DNA from: Winogradskyella sp. MH6
GTDB taxonomy: Bacteria > Bacteroidota > Bacteroidia > Flavobacteriales > Flavobacteriaceae
NCBI RefSeq assembly: GCF_022810765.1
Contig: NZ_CP094494.1
Coordinates: 3,286,001-3,350,000, forward strand
Reading direction: 5' to 3'
Length of the DNA: 64,000 nt
The position numbers and the translations under genes were made by a program. The notes beneath the pieces were generated by a model. The model saw only the letters and a list, made by a program, of their open reading frames with translations, had not been told where the DNA came from and did not search any database. Positions 46,851-56,203 of this stretch are shown here, piece after piece; positions within the stretch are counted from its first letter, which is position 1; the number at the start of each line of letters is the position of its first letter.

Positions 46851-47285
46851 CTAATTAGCAATGTCTAAAACATCTTTTTTCTCTCTTCCATTTTTTGTTA
46901 ACCTATACAATTCATATATAAAGTAAGCACCCATAAAACAAACTGCTAACCTATCTTTATTCCACAGATGATAAATAGCAATACCCAATAATATAGGTGG
47001 CAAGAATCTAAATAATTTAGAGATAAACTTGAACCAAACCTTTACTTTTTCAGGGAGAATTGACTTTAATTGCACTGAAAAATAATCAAGAACTATATTT
47101 AGAAGATGAACTGCTGAGTAAAGTAATAAAAGTAAAAAAACACCTATGATTAACGTACTCACCACCTCACCTTCATCAATGTATAATTTATAAAGGAAGT
47201 CTATTGTGAAATATATGACTCCTATAAAAAGAATTGGCCTAATTGCCTTTTTCCAAATAACAAATAAGAATTCTTTCCTGGTCAT
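46851..47285 (-). CDS. membrane protein of unknown function
   Basis: 144 residues with four hydrophobic segments (about 12-30, 38-60, 85-100 and 108-128; for example VSTLIIGVFLLLLLYSAVHL). No family is recognised. It is three bases upstream of the UlaG-like gene's stop on the same strand and so likely co-transcribed with it; convergent with the wHTH gene. Its amphipathic segment DYFSVQLKSILPEKVKVWFK may lie along the membrane. Confidence 0.7.
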   Translation of the reverse strand: MTRKEFLFVIWKKAIRPILFIGVIYFTIDFLYKLYIDEGEVVSTLIIGVFLLLLLYSAVHLLNIVLDYFSVQLKSILPEKVKVWFKFISKLFRFLPPILLGIAIYHLWNKDRLAVCFMGAYFIYELYRLTKNGREKKDVLDIAN

Positions 47286-47288
47286 TTT

Positions 47289-47966
47289 TTACAACTCTAC
47301 ACTCTCACCGATACCTAACAGCATTAAATCTTTATCCTTTTCAAAGAATTTGCGCTTGGCTTCATCGTGGTCTATTTCTATATAACCAAAAGTATCAAAG
47401 TGATAACCTAATACTTTATCGCACTCTAGAAAGTCGCTTGCTAAGATTGCATCCTCAACTCCCATAGTAAAGTTATCTCCAATTGGTAAAATAGCTAAAT
47501 CTAGCTTTGTACGTAATGGAATCAACTTCATATCCATAGTTAATGCGGTATCACCAGCTATGTATATATTTTTGTGCTCGCCTTCTATAATAAAACCACC
47601 TGGTTGTCCACCGTATTTTCCATCAGGAAAAGATGATGTATGAATAGCGTTAACATATCTCACATTACCAAACTCAAAATCCCACGAACCACCATGATTC
47701 ATTGGGTGACCTTCAAAACCTAAGTTTTGATAATGGGTTACAATTTCAAAATTAGAAACGATGATTGCTCCTGTTCGTTTGGCAATAGCTTCTACATCTA
47801 AAACATGGTCTTGATGTGCGTGTGTTAATAAGATATAGTCGGCTTTAATCTGCTCTATATCAATTTCTGAAGCTTTTTCATTACCAGTAATAAAAGGATC
47901 AACTAAAATATGGATATCTTTAATCTGAATACCCAATGTGGCATGACCGTAAAATGTAATTTTCAT
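47289..47966 (-). CDS. UlaG-like metallo-beta-lactamase-fold hydrolase
   Basis: 225 residues. The metal site HAHQDH (His49, His51, Asp53, His54), FYGHATLGIQ at the start, and GDTALTMDM are as in UlaG/UPF0173 hydrolases. Relatives act on lactones or phosphoesters; the substrate is unknown. A hydrolase of this type near menA in Flavobacteriaceae suggests some link with quinone metabolism, but this is inference. Ten bases from the next gene upstream, four from the membrane gene downstream. Confidence 0.88.
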   Translation of the reverse strand: MKITFYGHATLGIQIKDIHILVDPFITGNEKASEIDIEQIKADYILLTHAHQDHVLDVEAIAKRTGAIIVSNFEIVTHYQNLGFEGHPMNHGGSWDFEFGNVRYVNAIHTSSFPDGKYGGQPGGFIIEGEHKNIYIAGDTALTMDMKLIPLRTKLDLAILPIGDNFTMGVEDAILASDFLECDKVLGYHFDTFGYIEIDHDEAKRKFFEKDKDLMLLGIGESVEL

Positions 47967-47976
47967 AACCTAAATG

Positions 47977-49461
47977 TTATTTTAATATCATAAACTGTTT
48001 TTTCTTGCGTCTATCACTCATCATAATAAAAGTTTCATCTTGATAAGTACCATAAAATGGCAAATAGAATGTTTTACCTTTATTGTCTTGTATTTTGCTA
48101 TAAATGACCTCTCCTGAATTATCATAAACGATGTCATATAACGAAGAGGACTCAAAGAAACCTTTAGATACCTTTGTTCTACCATCTTTCTTTTCTAAAA
48201 GATTTTTTCCTGAATTAAGCAGTACATGCAGTTCATTATTTTTTACAAATGCATTATATGAAGGCGTCGTAGATCGTTTAAAAATACTTCTTCCCCAATC
48301 TAATCCACCTGAAGCACCAAACTTTAATATTAATATATCATCATAATGATAAACTGTTTGCCAATAACCACCATTCATACCTGTGGAAACATAGGTTTGT
48401 GTTATATAAAATTCTTCAGCCAATAAGTAAGTATTACCATCAGAGTCTTCTAAAATATAGTCTACATAAAAATTCTTAAGCTCTTTACCTTTCTTTTTGT
48501 CACCTCTTTTATCTCCATATAGGTCTTCATAAACATCAATAGGAAGCTCATAATTTTTCTGACTAGAAACTGAAAAATTTTCGGAATCAATTATAAAATT
48601 ACAACCACCTTTTATTTTTCCAGTACGCTTTTCAGAATAGAAACCAATAAGGTGTAGTTGATTTTTTAAATCTGTTATATTGAGACTTCTAATATGTTGG
48701 TCTGCAATACTGATAACTAATTCTTTGTTATCATTCTCTGTTATTTTATTTAAAATAAAATCATAATTGGCCTCACCTTTTTTCTTTTCTTTCTTACCAT
48801 CTTTATACAGTTTTCCTAATACATAAACCTCGGCATTATCTGTTACAGAAATATCGTTATGCTTAAAATATTTTTTATCATGCTTTTGGTAAGATTTGGT
48901 AAATAAAAGCTCTAAACTATTAGCATCAAAAACTCTAATTGCATAGTCATTAACATCTTTATAGATATTGTCTGTTGCTATCGCCAAATATTTTCCATTA
49001 GGTGATAAATTAAAGCTTGTTTGGCGCTCACCTCTTCCAGAAAATAAATATCTTTTCTTGGCTACATTAGCTTCAAAAAGTGTCTTTTTACTATGGGTAC
49101 CTGATTTAATATTAAAAACATGGCAATAAACTATACGCTCTTTAACCTTGGGTGAGTAGACCGTAAAAACTTTTATCTCATCTCCAAAAACCACTTCTCC
49201 AACATAACGCTCCTTTTTATCGCTTTCTATAACGACTTGATGTGTTTTAGCAAGGGTTTTATCAAAAACATCAAATAAAATATCTCGTTTACTTTCTCTT
49301 ACAACTCCTGTTAATCCCTCTTTGGTGGTATGAATGGTTAAAATTTCGGTAGACTTTACATCATCTTTATACTCTTCACTTTCACTTACTTGTAATTTGG
49401 TTTCTTGGGCATTTACAAAACATATTGTCACAAAGAGGACAATCGATAATAGATTCTTCAT
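47977..49461 (-). CDS. secreted beta-propeller-like protein of unknown function
   Basis: 494 residues. Signal peptide (KNLLSIVLFVTICFVNAQ), then long beta-rich sequence with propeller-like segments such as FSGRGERQTSFNLSPNGKYL, NDYAIRVFDANSLELLF and GQKDGKKEKK-type charged linkers. No family is recognised. It lies in the men cluster between menA and the UlaG-like gene. It may be an outer-membrane or periplasmic protein of unknown use. Confidence 0.7.
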   Translation of the reverse strand: MKNLLSIVLFVTICFVNAQETKLQVSESEEYKDDVKSTEILTIHTTKEGLTGVVRESKRDILFDVFDKTLAKTHQVVIESDKKERYVGEVVFGDEIKVFTVYSPKVKERIVYCHVFNIKSGTHSKKTLFEANVAKKRYLFSGRGERQTSFNLSPNGKYLAIATDNIYKDVNDYAIRVFDANSLELLFTKSYQKHDKKYFKHNDISVTDNAEVYVLGKLYKDGKKEKKKGEANYDFILNKITENDNKELVISIADQHIRSLNITDLKNQLHLIGFYSEKRTGKIKGGCNFIIDSENFSVSSQKNYELPIDVYEDLYGDKRGDKKKGKELKNFYVDYILEDSDGNTYLLAEEFYITQTYVSTGMNGGYWQTVYHYDDILILKFGASGGLDWGRSIFKRSTTPSYNAFVKNNELHVLLNSGKNLLEKKDGRTKVSKGFFESSSLYDIVYDNSGEVIYSKIQDNKGKTFYLPFYGTYQDETFIMMSDRRKKKQFMILK

Positions 49462-49579
49462 TAATAGGGTTTATAAGTTTTAAATAATTACGTTTTCAAT
49501 GTAATAAAAACTTAGCTACTGTTCAAAGAAAAATCCTTTTACATATTATTCATCCTAGTACAATATGTCTATTAACTAA

Positions 49580-50488
49580 TTAATACAAAACATACCCAAC
49601 ACCTAACAATAATGCGAAAAGAAATGTAGATAATGCCAATACTTTTAATTGACTATCAAAATCGTCAGGTTCTTTTGCTGCTTTTATTTTTTTAAGGTGA
49701 ATTAATAATGGAATAAAAGCTATCAAATACAGAAAATTATACGAGTTTTCTACGTAATAAAAAATTGAAAAAACTACAGAAGCTAACATCGCTCCAGTTA
49801 TGAGAAAATAGTGGTATCGTTTAGCTCTACTAATGCCCAACTTTACGGCTATTGTAATTTTACCAACATTGGCATCTGCATCAATGTCTCTCATGTTATT
49901 TAGATTTAAAACGCCTACACTTAATAACCCTAAGGCTATAGCAGGCAATAAAACAACGTGATCTATGGTATGCATATAGAGTAAATAACTACCCAAAGTA
50001 CTTATTAGCCCAAAAAATATAAATACAAAAACATCTCCTAATGCTCTGTAACCGTAAGGTGAATCTCCCATGGTATAATTTAGAGCCGCGTAAACTGATA
50101 GACCTCCCAAAAAAACAAAGAGCAATAAGAATAAGAAATTGGTTGGACCGAAAGCAGCCATAATTAATGACAATGTGAGTATAATAACTACCACTATATT
50201 AAACTTAATGGCATCTAGCATTTCGTCTGGTGTAATGATACCACTTTGTATGGCTCTTTTTGGTCCTACTCTATCATCATTATCGGTACCTTTAACACCA
50301 TCGCCATAATCATTTGCTAAATTAGATAGTATTTGAAGACTTATAGTTGTTAAGATGGCTAATACCAAAACCCACCAACTAAAGTGCCCATTATAGATAG
50401 CAAAGCAAGTTCCTAAAATAATTCCAGAAACAGAGAGCGGCAAGGTTCTAAGCCTCATGGCAGAAAGCCAAGGTTTAATTTTTTTCAT
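49580..50488 (-). CDS. menA: 1,4-dihydroxy-2-naphthoate polyprenyltransferase
   Basis: 302 residues with about eight to nine transmembrane helices. UbiA-superfamily prenyl transferase: NLANDYGDGVKGTDNDDR is the first Asp-rich motif and NNMRDIDADANVGKITI the second. It attaches the polyprenyl tail to DHNA, making demethylmenaquinone. The start has PWLSAMRLRTLPLSVSGI, typical of MenA. It follows menB by 23 bases. Confidence 0.95.
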   Translation of the reverse strand: MKKIKPWLSAMRLRTLPLSVSGIILGTCFAIYNGHFSWWVLVLAILTTISLQILSNLANDYGDGVKGTDNDDRVGPKRAIQSGIITPDEMLDAIKFNIVVVIILTLSLIMAAFGPTNFLFLLLFVFLGGLSVYAALNYTMGDSPYGYRALGDVFVFIFFGLISTLGSYLLYMHTIDHVVLLPAIALGLLSVGVLNLNNMRDIDADANVGKITIAVKLGISRAKRYHYFLITGAMLASVVFSIFYYVENSYNFLYLIAFIPLLIHLKKIKAAKEPDDFDSQLKVLALSTFLFALLLGVGYVLY

Positions 50489-50511
50489 GTGGTTTTATTA
50501 AGCCTTTTATT

Positions 50512-51351
50512 TTAAGGAATCCACTTTTTTGGAAAGTTAGGTTTTCTTTTTTCTAAAAATGCATCACGACCTTCTTTTGCTTCATCTGTCATGTATGCTA
50601 AGCGTGTAGCTTCTCCTGCAAATACTTGTTGCCCAACCATACCATCGTCTGTAAGATTCATTGCAAACTTCAACATTTTTATAGATGTTGGTGATTTTGC
50701 CAGTATTTCTTGAGCCCATTCGTAAGCTGTACTTTCTAACTCTTGGTGTGGAATAACTGCATTAACCATACCCATTTCAAAAGCTTCTTGAGCAGAATAA
50801 TTTCGCCCTAAGAAGAATATTTCTCGCGCTTTTTTCTGACCTACCATTTTTGCTAAATATGCAGAACCATATCCACCATCAAAACTAGTAACATCAGCAT
50901 CTGTTTGCTTAAAAATAGCATGTTCTTTACTAGCAAGTGTTAAATCGCATACAACATGTAAGCTGTGACCACCACCAACAGCCCAACCTGGTACTACAGC
51001 AATAACAGCCTTAGGCATAAAACGTATGAGGCGTTGAACTTCTAAAATATTTAATCGATGGTAACCATCATCACCTACATAACCTTGATGACCTCTGGCT
51101 TTTTGGTCTCCTCCAGAGCAAAAACTCCAAATACCATCTTTTGACGAAGGTCCTTCGGCACTTAACAATACAACACCTATGTTTACATCTTCATTAGCAT
51201 CATAAAATGCATCATAAAGTTCTGAAGTTGTCTTTGGACGAAACGCATTTCTGACATCTGGACGATTAAAGGCTATTCTTGCTACACCATTGCATTTATG
51301 ATAGGTAATATCTTCATAAGATTTGGCAACTTTCCAATCTATATGGCTCAT
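50512..51351 (-). CDS. menB: 1,4-dihydroxy-2-naphthoyl-CoA synthase
   Basis: 279 residues, crotonase fold. It cyclises o-succinylbenzoyl-CoA to DHNA-CoA. Signatures: GDQKARGHQGYVGDDGYHRL (the MenB lid), VVPGWAVGGGHSLHVVCDLT and the C-terminal RKPNFPKKWIP. A TATTTTTG promoter element lies 21 bases upstream. Confidence 0.96.
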   Translation of the reverse strand: MSHIDWKVAKSYEDITYHKCNGVARIAFNRPDVRNAFRPKTTSELYDAFYDANEDVNIGVVLLSAEGPSSKDGIWSFCSGGDQKARGHQGYVGDDGYHRLNILEVQRLIRFMPKAVIAVVPGWAVGGGHSLHVVCDLTLASKEHAIFKQTDADVTSFDGGYGSAYLAKMVGQKKAREIFFLGRNYSAQEAFEMGMVNAVIPHQELESTAYEWAQEILAKSPTSIKMLKFAMNLTDDGMVGQQVFAGEATRLAYMTDEAKEGRDAFLEKRKPNFPKKWIP

Positions 51352-51371
51352 ATTCTTTAAAATTTTGATAG

Positions 51372-51379
51372 CAAAAATA
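51372..51379 (-). promoter_or_regulatory. possible -7 element of menB
   Basis: Read on the minus strand, TATTTTTG matches TAnnTTTG 21 bases before the menB ATG; GTTTAG about 20 bases further upstream could be the -33 element. Confidence 0.45.
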
Positions 51380-51414
51380 AGGAATTAATAATAATGCCTA
51401 AACTCTAATTTTAG

Positions 51415-51446
51415 TTTGAATTTATTTTACTCACATACTATATTTG
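51415..51446 (+). promoter_or_regulatory. promoter of the second STAS-like gene
   Basis: TTTG at 51415-51418 and TATATTTG at 51439-51446 match the Bacteroidetes consensus with 20-base spacing. The gene starts at 51466. Confidence 0.7.
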
Positions 51447-51465
51447 TCGCTGAATTTTTATTATT

Positions 51466-51870
51466 ATGATTACATCCCCTAGGATTAATAATACAAATTT
51501 TACAAGTTTAAAAGTTGAGTTAGGTGAACTCCGTTTTAATCATAGATATTTGGTAGCAGTCTTTGATGAAGGTGTAGATCTCAATTTTGAAAACTTTAGT
51601 GAAATTACAAACATTATTAAAACTCAATTCGAAAACAGACCTTTTGGTTTTATTTCTAATAGAATAAACTCTTATTCTATAAATCTTTCAGATGCCAATA
51701 AGTTTAATAAAATGTTTCCTAACCTAAAAGCTTACGCAGTTGTAGCCCACAACCCAATAACTGAAAAGGTATTTGAAATAGAAGATCACTTTTTTACATT
51801 CAATAGAAAATCTTTTAGGAATCTTGATGATGCCATAAATTGGGTAGAGAATACACTCTCAAGTCTTTAA
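51466..51870 (+). CDS. small STAS/SpoIIAA-like protein, paralogue of 29238-29609
   Basis: 134 residues, no signal peptide. It shares with the protein at 29238 the segments EGV(H/D)L, RPFGFISNRINSYSIN and LDDAINWVENTL, with the same order of strands and helices. The shared NRINSYS block is the best-kept part. Role unknown. Monocistronic with its own promoter, lying between the divergently transcribed menB and the convergent CvfB-like gene. Confidence 0.72.
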   Translation: MITSPRINNTNFTSLKVELGELRFNHRYLVAVFDEGVDLNFENFSEITNIIKTQFENRPFGFISNRINSYSINLSDANKFNKMFPNLKAYAVVAHNPITEKVFEIEDHFFTFNRKSFRNLDDAINWVENTLSSL

Positions 51871-51915
51871 TATATGCTATATAGCAAGAAGTAGAAAATT
51901 GTATTAGCCAATATA

Positions 51916-52746
51916 TTAAACTAACCTAATACCTTTTTCTTCTATTGTTATTAATCTGTCTTTGTAAAGAGAGCCAATTGCTTTTTTAAATGCTTTTTTA
52001 CTCATCTGCAGTTGATCCTTTATATCTTCTGGGCTAGATTTATCATGCAGAGGTAAAAAGCCACTATTATCTTTTAACTCGTTAAGTATATGCTCTGCAT
52101 TTGGTTCGATGTTTCTGTAACCTATTTGACTAAGAGATATGTCTAACTTATTATCATGTCGTACTTTTTTAACGATTCCCTTCAGTCTATCACCTACACT
52201 TATGTCTTTATAAATTTCATCTTTAAATACTAAGCCTAAGTGCTTTTTATTAACAATAACATTCATACCTATTTCTGAAGGATGTGATACTATTAAATCT
52301 ACCTCATCAAACTGCTTAACAGTAAGTTCTTTATTATCTAAAAAACGATTGGTTTTGCTAGATGCTACTAAACGCTCTGTCTCTTCATCCAAATAACAAT
52401 ACACTAAATACCAGCCACCAGCTTTCATTTTAAAAGCCTGTTCTTTAAATGGGCAAAACAATTCTTTTACCAAACCCCAATCTAAGAAAGCACCAAACTT
52501 GGTAACCTGGTTACAACGCAATAATGCAAAATCACCTTTTTTAATAAATGGTTTGTCTGTAGTTGCTACTGGTCGTTCTTCATTATCTAAATACACAAAA
52601 ACCTCTAGCTTATCACCTATTTCAAATGCTTCTGGCACATATCTATTTGGTAATAAAACTTCACCATCTTCTCCATCACCCAAAAATAATCCTGGTTCAG
52701 TATCTCTTAGTATTTCTAATGTATTGTATTCTCCTAAATGTATCAT
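51916..52746 (-). CDS. CvfB-like S1 RNA-binding protein
   Basis: 276 residues. Multiple S1-like domains (first: GLFLGDGEDGEVLLPNRYVP; second: FALLRCNQVTKFGAFLDWGL; third: VGDRLKGIVKKVRHDNKLDI) followed by a C-terminal winged-helix-like part (PEDIKDQLQMSKKAFKKAIG). CvfB proteins bind RNA and affect virulence or stress gene expression in other bacteria. The C-terminal GSLYKDRLITIEEKGIRLV is typical. Gene lies in the men cluster but a connection is unknown. Confidence 0.87.
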   Translation of the reverse strand: MIHLGEYNTLEILRDTEPGLFLGDGEDGEVLLPNRYVPEAFEIGDKLEVFVYLDNEERPVATTDKPFIKKGDFALLRCNQVTKFGAFLDWGLVKELFCPFKEQAFKMKAGGWYLVYCYLDEETERLVASSKTNRFLDNKELTVKQFDEVDLIVSHPSEIGMNVIVNKKHLGLVFKDEIYKDISVGDRLKGIVKKVRHDNKLDISLSQIGYRNIEPNAEHILNELKDNSGFLPLHDKSSPEDIKDQLQMSKKAFKKAIGSLYKDRLITIEEKGIRLV

Positions 52747-52796
52747 GCTGCAAAGGTAGAAATAAGTTGCTTGTGAAAAGTAGAAAGTTTCAGAAA

Positions 52797-52824
52797 TAAA
52801 AAAGCCTCTCTTAAATAGAAAGGC
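52797..52824 (-). terminator. intrinsic terminator after the DUF2853 gene
   Basis: On the minus strand GCCTTTCT pairs with AGAGAGGC (one G-U) and runs into a T-tract. It lies 27 bases past the DUF2853 stop. Confidence 0.75.
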
Positions 52825-52850
52825 CTTTATATTTTATAAACTAAATTCTA

Positions 52851-53189
52851 TTAGTAAACAGAAGCTTTGTTAAAATGAGTACATAATAAATAATATACTA
52901 CAGCTCTGTATTTATTTCTATTTGATTGACCATATGTCTCCATTACAGAAGCAATAGCTCCATCTAAATCATCGCTTTCACTTAGACCTAATTTCTTAAT
53001 TAAGTAATTGTTCTTTACAGTTGCTAATTCGCTTTCGTCAGAACCAGAAACAGTTGAAGAATCTGCATTGTAAATTGAAGGTCCTAAACCTACAGTAACT
53101 TTAGTTAATAAATCCATATCTGGATTCACACCACATTTGTCTTTTAAATCAGCTGCGTATTTCGCAATTAATTCGTCTCTTTTACTCAT
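52851..53189 (-). CDS. DUF2853 family protein
   Basis: 112 residues, all helical: KRDELIAKYAADLKDKCGVN, YLIKKLGLSESDDLDGAIAS and NRKYRAVVYYLLCTHF-like end. It matches DUF2853, a small cytosolic family of unknown function common in Flavobacteriia. Present downstream of menD; followed by its own terminator, so it can be expressed independently. Confidence 0.82.
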   Translation of the reverse strand: MSKRDELIAKYAADLKDKCGVNPDMDLLTKVTVGLGPSIYNADSSTVSGSDESELATVKNNYLIKKLGLSESDDLDGAIASVMETYGQSNRNKYRAVVYYLLCTHFNKASVY

Positions 53190-53293
53190 TTTTCTATTTG
53201 TTTTAGGTTAAATAAATTGTCCTCTAAAGGTAAGTATTTTTTAGACACCTAAAAAGAGAAGAAGTCACATCTTATTGATAATTAACGATAAGA

Positions 53294-55057
53294 TTACTTT
53301 ATGAATTTAAAATAATCTAAAAGCACCTTGTCATTAGTATCTGAGGGAGTAAAAACCTCTAAGAGTTTTGGCTTTTTTGAACCATTATAAAACTTTTCCA
53401 ATGCTTCATCTAAAGATTTTTCATCTGAAGCTATAGAATATTCAAAACCATACATTTCGCAGAGTTGCTTAGCTGTTAAATGATGTTTGGTTTCAAAATA
53501 CGTATCAAAGTTTTCGGTATTCTTATGCCCAGGTAAAATCCTAAAAATACCGCCACCTTCATTATTTATAACAATGATTCTGAAGTTTTTTGGAATGTAA
53601 TTATTCCAAAGTGCATTGCTATCGTAGAAGAAACTTAAATCACCTGTAATAAATGTTGTGCGCTGTGTATTAGCTAAAGCTGCTCCAATTGCTGTACTTG
53701 TACTACCATCTATACCACTTGTACCTCTATTACAGAACACTGCAATATTTTTTCTGAGCTGAAATAGTTGTGCGTAACGTATTGCAGAACTATTACCTAA
53801 TTGTAATTGACTTTGCTTTGGAACGCTCTTTAGCAACGTATTAAAGACCGTAAAATCTGAAAAAGGAATCGTCTTCAAATAATCATCCTGAAGCTTTCTA
53901 CGCTTTTGTCTCACCTTTAACCAATTGGTTTTATAGTCACTTTTTGTATGATGTGTTACTTGTGGTAAAAACGTTTTTAAAAACGTGTTAGGTGTTAGTT
54001 TGATGTGTTTGTCTAAACAGAAAAACGTGTCATTAGCATTAAACAAATCTACATGCCAATGATCTTCTGGTTTGTATTGTCTTAAAAAAGCTTTAATCTT
54101 CTTAGAAACTATCATACCACCAAAAGTCAATAGAATGTCTGGTTGTAGCGACTGAAATTCTTCCTCGTTAAGTGGAGCTATCATTTTATCGATTCCTGGG
54201 AAAAAATCAGGATGGTGCAAGTTTGAAGTGGTTTCTGTAAAAACCAATATACTATCATCATCTGCTAATTCTCGTAACCACTGCTCTTCTATAGAGTTTG
54301 GTTGCAGCACACCAACCAATATCATCTTTCGTTTTGCTGAGTGCCAAACATCCAACAGACTCTTTATTTCAAAATCGTCTATCTTCTCTGTTCGGTCTGC
54401 TATACTAAATGGTTTAGGGTTAATACTCAATTCATCTACCGTTTCATAAAGCGGTTCATCAAAAGGAACATTGATATGAACTGGTCCAGATTTTAATCTT
54501 GATATGGTTATAGCATCATGTATTTCAGATTCGTTATGCGATTGTATGTCTTTTTGTAATCCTAAGAATCGCTCTAACTTATTCTCTATACTTCGCATTA
54601 TTGGCAACTCATCGTCTGTAGACTTTTGCTCTTTATCTTTTAAATCTAACTTTAGATTTGCACTATACAAGACGTGTTCTCCATAAACATTTTTCTGTTT
54701 TATGGTTTGTCCATCTCCTACATCTATTAAATGTTTTGGTCTATCTGCAGATAAAACCAATAATGGAATATTGCTGTAATACGCTTCAGAAATTGCAGGA
54801 TAATAATTAAGTAACGCACTACCAGAAGTACAAACTAACGCTACTGGCTCTTGTAATTGTTGCGCGATACCAAGTGCAAAAAAAGCAGCACAGCGCTCGT
54901 CTACTATACTATAGCAGTTGAAAAATTCATCGTGCGTAAAACCTATGGTTAATGGTGCATTTCGGCTTCCTGGCGAAATAATTATATGCTTTACATTATG
55001 CGTTTTGCATAACGTAACAACCGTTTGGGATAAGGGAATTTTAGAGTATTTCATCAA
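53294..55057 (-). CDS. menD: SEPHCHC synthase
   Basis: 587 residues, thiamine-diphosphate enzyme. It joins isochorismate and 2-oxoglutarate, giving SEPHCHC. Visible: DERCAAFFALGIAQ with the catalytic-loop Glu-equivalent, GSRNAPLTIGF near the N-terminus, and the ThDP motif GDLSFFYDSNALWN near residue 470. Two adjacent ATG codons (55057 and 55054) make the start uncertain by one residue. MenF follows upstream by 27 bases. Confidence 0.96.
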   Translation of the reverse strand: MMKYSKIPLSQTVVTLCKTHNVKHIIISPGSRNAPLTIGFTHDEFFNCYSIVDERCAAFFALGIAQQLQEPVALVCTSGSALLNYYPAISEAYYSNIPLLVLSADRPKHLIDVGDGQTIKQKNVYGEHVLYSANLKLDLKDKEQKSTDDELPIMRSIENKLERFLGLQKDIQSHNESEIHDAITISRLKSGPVHINVPFDEPLYETVDELSINPKPFSIADRTEKIDDFEIKSLLDVWHSAKRKMILVGVLQPNSIEEQWLRELADDDSILVFTETTSNLHHPDFFPGIDKMIAPLNEEEFQSLQPDILLTFGGMIVSKKIKAFLRQYKPEDHWHVDLFNANDTFFCLDKHIKLTPNTFLKTFLPQVTHHTKSDYKTNWLKVRQKRRKLQDDYLKTIPFSDFTVFNTLLKSVPKQSQLQLGNSSAIRYAQLFQLRKNIAVFCNRGTSGIDGSTSTAIGAALANTQRTTFITGDLSFFYDSNALWNNYIPKNFRIIVINNEGGGIFRILPGHKNTENFDTYFETKHHLTAKQLCEMYGFEYSIASDEKSLDEALEKFYNGSKKPKLLEVFTPSDTNDKVLLDYFKFIK

Positions 55058-55084
55058 ATAACAAAGATAAGGATTCTCTTCGTT

Positions 55085-56200
55085 TTAACTTAAAACGTTA
55101 GCAATAGTTTTGGTTTTGTTTACCGTTTCCTCCCATTCCTTTTGTGGTATGGAATCCTTTGTGATACCTCCACCAACATATATCATTGCTCTATGACCTT
55201 TTAGTTGCATACAGCGCAGGTTAACATAAAAATTAGAATGTGTTCTTACTACAGCATACGCATTGTTCTCAACATTTCGTCGGTTAGTATTTCTGGTTTT
55301 GGAAGTTTTCAAATTCAGTTCACCTAAAAATCCTGTATAAAATTCTCGATTGTAATTTTCATTTTTAAGAATAAACTGTTTGGATGTTTCTTTTGGAAAA
55401 CCACAAACTGCTGGTGTTGGATGCAAGGCTTTAATAATAGATTTTAAGCTACTCTCACGTTTTATTCGACTATGAATATAAGTCTTTAGATGCAAGAGAT
55501 TTCCAGCTCTTACAGTTTCAACTTCAGAAACATTTATAGTAATCGTGTAAGGTTCTATCTGTTTGGTGATATAGTCAGTTACAATTTGTTGCTCCTTGTA
55601 TTCTTTGCTAGTCCAAGTTACCTCAGCGTCTGTTTCATAAGGCTGAGTTCCGGCTAAAGAAATTGTGGTCAATTGTTTCCCTTCAACCTTGAATAATAAT
55701 TCTGGTGTTGCTCCTAGCCACAATCCAACTTTTGGATGATACCAACAGTACACCATCGCATTTTTGTAGGTATTGAAAAGTCTTTTGAAAATTGTAAATG
55801 GATTTTCGTTTTCTAAGTCTTTTTCAACCTTTCGAGATAGAACAACTTTCTCTAGATCTCCATTCTTAATCGTATCAACACCTTTGGTAACAAGCTTTAT
55901 ATGAGCTACTTCACCTTTACTTTCTATAGATGAAGTTTTAAAGTCTTCATCTAAATCTAGATTAGAGATTTCCAAAGTAAGATGCTCACAATCTCTTTCA
56001 GGTAGTAGTATACTTTTATTATTTAAGTCGAAAGGAGCAAACACAAAACCACTTTCTGAAAAATCTGAAGTTGTATGCAAAGCAGCATCATTTTGCAGCC
56101 AACATTTAATTACAGAATTAATGGCTCTACTATAAACTACAAAAGGTAATTGATTTTTATACTGCTGCTCTAAAGTTTCAAAAAAAGAATCTTGGGTCAT
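55085..56200 (-). CDS. menF: isochorismate synthase
   Basis: 371 residues, chorismate-binding fold. It isomerises chorismate to isochorismate. KVVLSRKVEK in the middle, the catalytic ATPELLF, and CGFPKETSKQFIL are typical; the C-terminus has GGGITKDSIPQKEWEETVNK. Its place before menD points to menaquinone (MenF) rather than siderophore (EntC) use. The thioesterase gene is four bases upstream. Confidence 0.92.
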   Translation of the reverse strand: MTQDSFFETLEQQYKNQLPFVVYSRAINSVIKCWLQNDAALHTTSDFSESGFVFAPFDLNNKSILLPERDCEHLTLEISNLDLDEDFKTSSIESKGEVAHIKLVTKGVDTIKNGDLEKVVLSRKVEKDLENENPFTIFKRLFNTYKNAMVYCWYHPKVGLWLGATPELLFKVEGKQLTTISLAGTQPYETDAEVTWTSKEYKEQQIVTDYITKQIEPYTITINVSEVETVRAGNLLHLKTYIHSRIKRESSLKSIIKALHPTPAVCGFPKETSKQFILKNENYNREFYTGFLGELNLKTSKTRNTNRRNVENNAYAVVRTHSNFYVNLRCMQLKGHRAMIYVGGGITKDSIPQKEWEETVNKTKTIANVLS

Positions 56201-56203
56201 TTA

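Noticed and set aside
53238-53294. inverted pairs TTTTTAG/CTAAAAA and ATCTTAT/ATAAGAT downstream of menD
   Set aside because: The stems are AT-only, partly overlap the menD stop, and lack a T-run on the minus strand, so no terminator is claimed.
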